Assembly (NCBI RefSeq): GCF_020829685.1
Contig: NZ_JAIVFR010000446.1
Span: forward strand, 1-5,878
From: Nostoc sp. CHAB 5715
GTDB taxonomy: Bacteria > Cyanobacteriota > Cyanobacteriia > Cyanobacteriales > Nostocaceae
Length of the DNA: 5,878 bases
Direction of reading: 5' to 3'
Part shown: positions 1-4,650 of the stretch, piece by piece
Layout of the letters: each line of letters begins with the position of its first letter
How positions within the stretch are numbered: the first letter of the stretch is position 1
Position numbers and translations under genes: made by a program
The notes under the pieces: generated by a model
What the model was told of the DNA's origin: nothing
Databases searched by the model: none
The model's input: the letters and a program-made list of their open reading frames with translations, nothing else

Positions 1-190
1 CGCTCAGTGCATCGCGTAAATTTATTTATGAAAAACAAAAAATATGTATTCCATCGAGTAGGCGCATATTTATAGCGTCCTTATTAAATCCCCTAAATTT
101 ATCGTAAGTTCAAGGGTTTAAGACCCCTACATCTATATGTAGCACTAGTTTCAGTCGGAGTTTAAATCCCCGTTTGAAATTTCTAAAATG
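1..190. repeat. Non-coding stretch with small decayed palindromes
   Basis: I see no gene here. Two inverted repeats are visible. A perfect 6-bp stem with a 4-base loop lies at 127-142 (CTACAT, loop CTAT, ATGTAG). An imperfect one lies at 149-179, where arms 149-160 and 168-179 match at 9 of 12 positions around a TTTAAAT centre. They resemble degraded cyanobacterial intergenic palindromes, but neither is followed by a T-run that would make a convincing terminator. Confidence 0.35.
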
Positions 191-218
191 TTTGAATTTT
201 GAATTTTGAATTTTGAAT
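191..218. repeat. Heptamer tandem repeat (TTTGAAT)x4
   Basis: Four perfect head-to-tail copies of TTTGAAT are followed by TG. Seven-base tandem arrays of this kind are known from heterocystous cyanobacteria as STRR sequences. The array sits just outside the left arm of the palindromic element at 229-523. A weak open frame that begins inside the array is not considered a gene. Confidence 0.85.
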
Positions 219-228
219 TGTTAAGGTG

Positions 229-523
229 GGTTATGGCCCAATACAATTCAGTTAGGTCAAAAACCATAAACTCCGTAGGTTGGGTTGAACGAAGTGATAT
301 CATGTCCGACTTAGTACTTAGTCAAAAGCGAGCAAAGCGTGGCAATCCCAAACCTTTGCGATTGCTTCATTCCACTTCGTTGCATTCGCAATGACATATC
401 GTAAGTGATTTGCCGAACTTGATATGAAACCCAACAAATTACCGAAAATGTTGGGTTTCGTTCCTCAACCCAACCTACGATTCTCTACGATTGTCCTTAA
501 CTGAACCGTATTGGGTTATAGCC
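229..523. repeat. Nested palindromic intergenic element
   Basis: Two tiers of inverted repeats share one centre. The outer arms are 229-260 and 491-523; they match at 26 of 32 positions with one gap, and several mismatches would still pair as G-U in RNA. Inside, 274-288 (CGTAGGTTGGGTTGA) is the exact reverse complement of 465-479. Closer in, AAACCCAACA at 427-436 pairs perfectly with TGTTGGGTTT at 449-458 around a 12-base loop. The CGTAGGTTGGGTT / AAACCCAACA palindrome is, from memory, a very common cyanobacterial intergenic repeat. There is no coding potential. The left arm is split by an extra segment at about 298-426, listed separately. Confidence 0.75.
298..426. mobile_element. Small insertion splitting the palindrome arm (MITE-like)
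   Basis: The left arm of the surrounding hairpin reads GAACGAAGTGA up to 297 and resumes as AACCCAACA at 428, whereas the right arm is continuous. About 129 bases are therefore extra. The ends of this segment are imperfect inverted repeats: 297-310 (ATATCATGTCCGAC) matches the reverse complement of 412-425 at 11 of 14 positions. A possible 2-base target duplication (GA at 296-297 and 426-427) is too short to rely on. Internally there are short inverted words (GCAATC 342-347 with GATTGC 360-365) and no coding capacity. The exact boundaries are uncertain by a few bases. Confidence 0.5.
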
Positions 524-648
524 TCAAACCTTTGTTGGATAACTAAGACACAAGATAAATGATGTTCATAGTTGATTTATGACAACATTATTAACTCCTA
601 AAACGTGTAACATAATTATCATAGCTACAGGTTTAGAATCAAACTAAT

Positions 649-2340
649 TTACACTCCAGAAACCAAGAAATCAGAAGCAGCTAAAAGAGGAGAACTCACG
701 ATAGTTACAAACAAACCTCCCGTACCAAAACCGACCGCTTCGTTATCTTGGTTGTAGAACAAGCTGCCGCTACCAGAACTATAAACAATTTCTGCACTAC
801 TACTTTGAGCTAGAGAATCGGTAGCAACTACGGCAAAGTCAGAGCCAATTAATTCACCATTGGTAGTGTTGTCTAGATCTGTAAAAGTTCTTTTCGATAA
901 CAAAATTTTGTCTGTATCACCTGAAAAGTCTAGTATTTGGTCTACACCAAAAGTAGAACTGTTAAAAGCACTTCCAGTGTCAAATACAAAGCGGTCTGAA
1001 CCTATACCTCCTGTAAGAACATCGTTACCATTACCACCATTAAGAGTGTCGTTACCACTACCACCATTAAAAATATCGCTACCATCATCTCCTCTTAGGA
1101 AATCGTCACCATCACTTCCTTGGAGAGTATCATTACCTGTTCCCCCTGTAAGTCTATCGTCACCAGTATTACCATCGAGGAAATCGTTGTCAACGCCTCC
1201 ACTAAGGTTATCGCCACCACTACCTCCTTGGAGGTTATCATTACCTGGTCCTCCTACAAGGATATCGATACCACTACCTCCTTGGAGGAAATCGTTGCCT
1301 TCGTCTCCACTAAGGTTATCGTTACCAACACCACCCCTGAGAGTATCGTTACCTTCCCCTCCAGAGAAATTATTGATACCACTATCAGTACCAGCAGAAC
1401 CATCTAACAGAAAATCATGACCATCGCCTCCAAGAGCTATGTCATCACCCTCGCCAACATCTACAATGTCATTACCGGGCCCGCCATCAACATTGTCATC
1501 ACCAGATCCCGAATCAATAAAATCGTTACCAATTCCACCTGTAATAATATCTCCACCACTTCCCGTAAAGACAACTTCATCTTTATCACTACCACTCAGA
1601 TCAACCTCCGGATCTGAACCTGATGTTCCCAAAACGGTTATTATTCCTCTTGCACTAGCAATACCTATTTTTATACTATCAGTAATAGTTATACTACCGC
1701 GTTGAAAATCTATTACTTGACCTCGACCAAGTTGAATCACTAGATCCTGGTAGGAGACTTTAATAGACTCTGCAACCCCTTCTTCAACTATAAAAACAGG
1801 AATAATATTGCTTGCAACCAGCCTATTTCTTAGTTGGACAATTGTTGGATAATCTTCGTCAGCATCAGCTACATTATCTCCATCATTAGGTCGAGTAATA
1901 GTTGAGCCAGCCCTTGTTACACCCTCTGGAGGTTGATGAAAAGTAGCATCAGTGATAACTAAAGCAATGCGAGTTGAACCTACTCTGTAATTAGGATTGA
2001 AAGATAGTTGCAAAAGTGCTTCTAATTGTGCTTCTGGTCCATCACCACCACCACCAGCACTTAATCCATTAACTGTTGAAATAACACTAGCTGTATCACC
2101 TGTTAAAGCAATGTTGTTTCTATAAACAAAGTCACCATCACCAGCACTACCAAAGGGACTAACTGGTTTATCTTTGAAAGAGGCAATACCAAAAAAAGGG
2201 TTAGCACCGTAAATAACTTCTAAAACTGGGTCTTTTAAGTTATCTAATAGTGAAGGAAAGATACTTTTTAGCCTGGGCAAGTCCTCACTAAATGACCCTG
2301 TTAAGTCTTGTAAAAGAACAATATCAGATACTGGAGCCAT
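649..2340 (-). CDS. Integrin-beta-like VWA domain protein with RTX calcium-binding repeats
   Basis: This 563-residue protein has two parts. Residues 6-215 form a von Willebrand A fold most like the integrin beta A domain. The MIDAS-like motif is DLTGS (Asp12, Thr14, Ser16), GPEA contributes Glu103, and VITDATFH contains Asp131, matching the integrin-beta DxSxS, SPE and STDAxFH landmarks. PVFIVEE (181-187) matches the PIFAVTEE strand. Residues 260-453 are about 20 GGxGxDxUx RTX nonapeptides, followed by a serralysin-type C-terminal region (454-563). There is no N-terminal signal peptide, as expected for type I secretion through a C-terminal signal. The inferred role is a secreted or surface calcium-dependent binding protein; ligand and exporter are unknown. 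The ATG at 2340 is chosen because TGAGGT lies 7 bases upstream and the domain starts at once. An ATG at 2347 is out of frame. No terminator hairpin is evident at 524-648. Confidence 0.93.
   Translation of the reverse strand: MAPVSDIVLLQDLTGSFSEDLPRLKSIFPSLLDNLKDPVLEVIYGANPFFGIASFKDKPVSPFGSAGDGDFVYRNNIALTGDTASVISTVNGLSAGGGGDGPEAQLEALLQLSFNPNYRVGSTRIALVITDATFHQPPEGVTRAGSTITRPNDGDNVADADEDYPTIVQLRNRLVASNIIPVFIVEEGVAESIKVSYQDLVIQLGRGQVIDFQRGSITITDSIKIGIASARGIITVLGTSGSDPEVDLSGSDKDEVVFTGSGGDIITGGIGNDFIDSGSGDDNVDGGPGNDIVDVGEGDDIALGGDGHDFLLDGSAGTDSGINNFSGGEGNDTLRGGVGNDNLSGDEGNDFLQGGSGIDILVGGPGNDNLQGGSGGDNLSGGVDNDFLDGNTGDDRLTGGTGNDTLQGSDGDDFLRGDDGSDIFNGGSGNDTLNGGNGNDVLTGGIGSDRFVFDTGSAFNSSTFGVDQILDFSGDTDKILLSKRTFTDLDNTTNGELIGSDFAVVATDSLAQSSSAEIVYSSGSGSLFYNQDNEAVGFGTGGLFVTIVSSPLLAASDFLVSGV
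982..1563 (-). repeat. 27-bp-periodic RTX coding repeats
   Basis: This stretch encodes residues 260-453: six nonapeptide units (260-313), a 14-residue irregular insert (314-327), then fourteen units (328-453). Many units keep the GGxGNDxLx consensus, and each Asp-containing turn is expected to bind Ca2+ in a parallel beta-roll. At the DNA level the units are diverged 27-bp direct repeats. Long open frames on the plus strand here are artefacts of this periodic composition. Confidence 0.9.
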
Positions 2341-2347
2341 AGTTCAT

Positions 2348-2353
2348 ACCTCA
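2348..2353 (-). promoter_or_regulatory. Ribosome binding site for the RTX gene
   Basis: Read on the minus strand this is TGAGGT, 7 bases before the ATG at 2340, a good match to the anti-Shine-Dalgarno sequence. It settles the start of the RTX gene. A TTGACA word at 2365-2360 lies too close to the start codon to act as its -35 box. Confidence 0.65.
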
Positions 2354-2407
2354 GAATTATGTCAATTAATTTGAGCTAAGAAATTACTACTAATTCAAGC
2401 TTTCTTT

Positions 2408-2628
2408 AGAGGATGTTTGAAAAGTTTGGTTCTATCGCTCCCTTTATGGTTCCTACTTTTTAAGGGGGGTTAGGGGGAAATACTGCTCGGTTAAGGAAAA
2501 AAAGTAGGCTCAAACCCTTGAAATATCGTTGTCTATAATGCTCAAAAGAGGCTTAACCGAGCAGTATTGGGTTAAGGGGGATCAATAAGTGCCTAAAATC
2601 ACAGCCAACTACTTTTCAAACAACCTCT
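2408..2628. mobile_element. MITE-like element with 18-bp terminal inverted repeats
   Basis: The left end 2408-2425 (AGAGGATGTTTGAAAAGT) matches the reverse complement of 2611-2628 at 17 of 18 positions. The trinucleotide TTA flanks both ends (2406-2408 and 2628-2630), consistent with a 3-bp target duplication if the repeat proper starts at GAGG. A TCAAGCTT word also occurs in inverted orientation outside each end (2395-2402 and 2630-2637). No transposase is encoded in these 221 bases, so it would be non-autonomous. The ends and a TNA-type duplication recall IS5-family elements from memory; this is not verified. It lies 67 bases upstream of the RTX start codon and could influence its promoter. 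Confidence 0.65.
2479..2568. repeat. Perfect 17-bp inverted repeat nested in the MITE
   Basis: AATACTGCTCGGTTAAG (2479-2495) is the exact reverse complement of 2552-2568, with 56 bases between them. A second, overlapping pairing is possible: CCTACTTTTT (2452-2461) with AAAAAGTAGG (2499-2508). G-rich runs (TTAGGGGG, TTAAGGGGG) flank the arms. The right arm and its flank (2552-2574) match 496-518, in the palindromic element near the left end of the window, at 20 of 23 positions, so the two belong to one dispersed repeat family. Confidence 0.7.
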
Positions 2629-2641
2629 TAAGCTTGATTAA

Positions 2642-2788
2642 TCGCTGGAAATTCAGGAACAAAAAGCTTGGACTAATCGAGTCGAAGTTAACTCAACAGG
2701 CCAGGACTTTTTTCAAGACCCTATGAAGTATATTTTGCTAGGGCTTGTGAGAAAAGCTATATCAAGCATACAGCTACTTGCTTTATAA
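2642..2788 (+). pseudogene. Possible gene remnant, unrecognised C-terminal fragment
   Basis: A plus-strand frame stays open for 48 codons before the TAA at 2786, immediately after the MITE. It has no start codon upstream; its only ATG (2723) is close to the end. The conceptual peptide looks protein-like in composition: a polar stretch with WTNRVEVNSTGQDFF (from about 2669), then an amphipathic or hydrophobic helix with MKYILLGLVRKAISSIQLL. I do not recognise the family. It could be the tail of a gene destroyed by insertions, or chance. Confidence 0.22.
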
Positions 2789-2818
2789 TACAATACTATT
2801 CCAGTAATATTACAATAA

Positions 2819-3130
2819 CCCACATTCAGCAGGTATTTTTTAAATTTTTGGAATTATCTACAACCCAATGATAACAAGGCTTTCAGGCAATGAAGCTCAA
2901 TTCTATATTACAGCGATCGCTGCTCTACCTAACGGCAATCAAGCTTATTGATACTATTGTCAATAAATTAGTTGGTTTGAGATTAAATTCTTTGAACACC
3001 TCCATAGATAACAAAAAAACGTGAAATGCCTATTTTGATTGGGTTTTAGCTGTTTTATGAAATTATTTTTTTGACAAAATAACCTGCTGGGAAGAATATT
3101 TTGAGTATATTTACTCATGCTGAATGTGGG
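2819..3130. mobile_element. 312-bp MITE-like element with 12-bp TIRs and CAATAA target duplication
   Basis: CCCACATTCAGC (2819-2830) is the exact reverse complement of 3119-3130. The hexamer CAATAA directly abuts both ends (2813-2818 and 3131-3136) as a direct repeat, the footprint expected of transposition. An inner inverted word AGCAGGT/ACCTGCT (2828-2834, 3082-3088) and a small hairpin GAGTA-TATT-TACTC (3103-3116) lie inside. The interior is AT-rich. It holds only two short unrecognised open frames, 44 codons on the plus strand (2890-3024) and 52 on the minus strand (3118-2960), neither resembling a transposase. The rest of the spacer up to the permease stop (3137-3182) shows no terminator. 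Confidence 0.6.
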
Positions 3131-3182
3131 CAATAAGGGTTTCGGCTATTGTTTGCGTAAGTCTTGAGTTAATAACCTTTTG

Positions 3183-4208
3183 CTAGTAGCGAATTCGCGG
3201 ATCTACATAAGCATTTAAAATATCAATCAAAATGCTGGCACTCACAACGATCGCACCAAAAAACACCAGCACTCCCTGGACTGTGGGATAATCGCGATCG
3301 GCGATCGCTTGATACAGTCGATTCGCTAACCCAGGCCAAGAAAATGTTACCTCTGTCAAAATCGCTCCACCTAACAGAGACGCAAAGGTTAATCCCAAGA
3401 CTGTAATTACCGGAATTAACGCATTTTTTAAGGCATGGGAGGCTAAAATCTTATTTTCACCAATACCTCTGGCTCTAGCGGCTTCTACATAATCAGCTTG
3501 CAAGGTTTGCTTTAAATTCACTCGCACAATTCGCTCAAAAATCCCACTGAGCAGAATTCCCAAAGTGAGGCTCGGTAGGGCAAGATGATGCAAAGATGTG
3601 AAAAATTGAGTAAAATTTCCACCGAGTAAGCTATCAATTGTATACAATCCAGTCACAGTAGTGGGAGCCGGAAGATTGGGCGGAAAGCGGTTGGAATTGG
3701 GAAACCAACCCAGTTGGACTGAGAAAATCAACTGCAAAAGCATTCCCGCCCAAAACATAGGAAGTGCGTAGGTGATGATCCCAAATAAGCGCCCACCGAC
3801 ATCAAAATATGTTCCAGGACGAGAGGCTGAGAGAGTCCCAACCGCAATTCCAACGATGAGTGCAACCGCCATACTACATACTGCTAACTCTACTGTCGCT
3901 GGGAAATATTGTCCAATTATGTCCCAAACATTCTGTCCGCGACTCATTAAAGATGTTCCCAAGTCAAAGCGCAGTATGCTTCCCAAATAATTGAGATACT
4001 GTAGCCACAGAGGAAGGTTTAAACCAAGTTGTTTTCGCAATTCTTCTTTAGCAGTTTCTGGCGCACGTCCGCCGAGAATTGCATCTGCTGGATCTCCTGG
4101 CGTTGCTCTTAGTAAGAGAAATACAATGGTGATAATCGTTAATAGCTGAAGTGGCGCGAGAAGCAATCGAGAAAGAATGTAATATTGTAAAGCTTTAGAG
4201 CGAGACAT
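3183..4208 (-). CDS. ABC transporter permease, DppB/OppB family
   Basis: This is a 341-residue inner-membrane permease of a binding-protein-dependent importer of the dipeptide/oligopeptide/nickel class. It has the full family architecture: a first membrane helix at about 14-34 followed by TPGDP (36-40), then hydrophobic segments near 104-128, 139-165, 207-226, 262-285 and 310-335. The cytoplasmic EAA loop that docks on the ATPase is EAARARGIGENKILASHALKN (about 242-262). The C-terminus YVDPRIRY is typical of DppB. Length is normal for the family. I prefer the ATG at 4208: a TTG two codons upstream (4214) would add only Met-Leu, and neither start has a clear Shine-Dalgarno. The solute-binding protein gene upstream in the same direction is the likely partner. 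The usual DppC-type permease does not follow. The true substrate cannot be read from the sequence. Confidence 0.95.
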   Translation of the reverse strand: MSRSKALQYYILSRLLLAPLQLLTIITIVFLLLRATPGDPADAILGGRAPETAKEELRKQLGLNLPLWLQYLNYLGSILRFDLGTSLMSRGQNVWDIIGQYFPATVELAVCSMAVALIVGIAVGTLSASRPGTYFDVGGRLFGIITYALPMFWAGMLLQLIFSVQLGWFPNSNRFPPNLPAPTTVTGLYTIDSLLGGNFTQFFTSLHHLALPSLTLGILLSGIFERIVRVNLKQTLQADYVEAARARGIGENKILASHALKNALIPVITVLGLTFASLLGGAILTEVTFSWPGLANRLYQAIADRDYPTVQGVLVFFGAIVVSASILIDILNAYVDPRIRY

Positions 4209-4267
4209 AAGCAATTAAAAATTATAAATGCAGTTTTTGGAACTATCTTAGCTATTAACTAAATAAC

Positions 4268-4386
4268 GCGATGTGCGACTTAATATTCTAACCTTTCTCC
4301 TAAAAGGAGAGAGGCTTTGATTTTTGCTCCCCTTTCCTTGTAGGGAAGGGGTTGGGGGTTAGGTTTGAGAGAAAGTCGCACATGGC
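4268..4386. repeat. Palindromic intergenic repeat with two inner hairpins
   Basis: ATGTGCGACTT (4271-4281) is the exact reverse complement of 4373-4383, and the pairing extends outward after one mismatch. Inside are two hairpins: TCTCCT-AAA-AGGAGA (4296-4310), and CCCCTTTCC paired with GGGAAGGGG around TTGTA (about 4329-4351, one G-U). The CCTTGTAGGGAAGGGGTTGGGGGTTAGG type of sequence is, from memory, a frequent cyanobacterial dispersed repeat. It lies 60 bases upstream of the permease start and would form structure in any transcript reading through from the binding-protein gene. Confidence 0.6.
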
Positions 4387-4450
4387 TTAGATATATATTG
4401 AACATTAAATATTTTATTGAAGAGTCAAAAGTCAATGATCAACAGTTATT

Positions 4451-4475
4451 ACTAATGACTAATGACTAATGACTA
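4451..4475. repeat. Heptamer tandem repeat (ACTAATG)x3.6
   Basis: Three full copies and a partial copy of ACTAATG occur head to tail, preceded by related degenerate words (AGTCAAAAGTCAATGATCAA, from about 4424). This is the STRR-type heptamer repeat of heterocystous cyanobacteria. It runs directly into the left 12-bp direct repeat (4473-4484) of the neighbouring element, so it probably followed the stop codon of the binding-protein gene before that element inserted. Confidence 0.8.
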
Positions 4476-4484
4476 CTTTTTAAT

Positions 4485-4650
4485 CAGGGCTATTTCATTC
4501 TCATCTAGCCCACCTCAGAATAAATTCTGAGGCTAATAGTAAAAGTCGTCTAAAGACGACTAATAAAGGCTTTTAGTCCACTTTAGTGGACTTGGGCTAA
4601 AAGCCTGTGAACTTTAGTTCTGGGCGGTTTATGTCTAGAACGAAATAGCC
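4485..4650. mobile_element. Multi-hairpin element inserted at the binding-protein stop codon
   Basis: The 166-bp segment is bracketed by a perfect 12-bp direct repeat, CTACTTTTTAAT, at 4473-4484 and 4651-4662. The right copy is the last three codons plus stop (Ile-Lys-Lys-TAG) of the binding-protein gene on the minus strand. The ends form a terminal inverted repeat: AGGGCTATTTCATTC (4486-4500) matches the reverse complement of 4638-4652 at 14 of 15. Inside are regular hairpins with TAAA/TTTA loops: CCTCAGAA/TTCTGAGG (4513-4532), AGTCGTC/GACGACT (4544-4561) and AGTCCAC/GTGGACT (4575-4592), the last enclosed by AGGCTTTTA/TAAAAGCCT (4567-4606). A weaker stem lies at 4603-4625. It encodes no protein. 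In the gene's transcript these stems would follow the stop codon and could stabilise the 3' end or hinder read-through to the permease. Confidence 0.7.

Noticed and set aside
206..394. 62-codon plus-strand open frame
   Set aside because: It starts inside the heptamer array and runs through palindromic repeats; composition and context are those of repeat DNA.
860..1705. Several plus-strand open frames opposite the RTX gene (up to 186 codons, Ser/Pro/Leu-rich or Ile/Thr-rich)
   Set aside because: They are antisense shadows of the 27-bp RTX repeats; the minus-strand frame has clear domain content and a ribosome binding site.
2534..2539. TATAAT on the plus strand inside the MITE near the RTX gene
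   Set aside because: The only TTGAAA-like word is 10 bases upstream, too close for a standard promoter, and no gene follows in that orientation.
2890..3024. 44-codon plus-strand frame inside the 312-bp MITE-like element
   Set aside because: No recognisable family and no Shine-Dalgarno; AT-rich interior of a mobile element.
2960..3118. 52-codon minus-strand frame beginning next to the right TIR of the 312-bp element
   Set aside because: Asn/Lys/Phe-rich low-complexity composition, no family resemblance and no ribosome binding site; probably chance in AT-rich DNA.
3772..3990. 72-codon plus-strand frame opposite the permease gene
   Set aside because: Antisense shadow of a well-supported permease; no domain or start signal. 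The same applies to the plus-strand frames at 5015-5290 and 5331-5543 opposite the binding-protein gene.
4221..4226. TATAAT on the minus strand just upstream of the permease start
   Set aside because: No acceptable -35 hexamer at 16-18 bases upstream, and only 12 bases separate it from the ATG at 4208; AT-rich context makes a chance match likely.
4513..4592. Series of three similar hairpins considered as a CRISPR array or tRNA-like cluster
   Set aside because: The stems differ in sequence, spacing is irregular, and there are no conserved repeats with unique spacers; they belong to one palindromic element.
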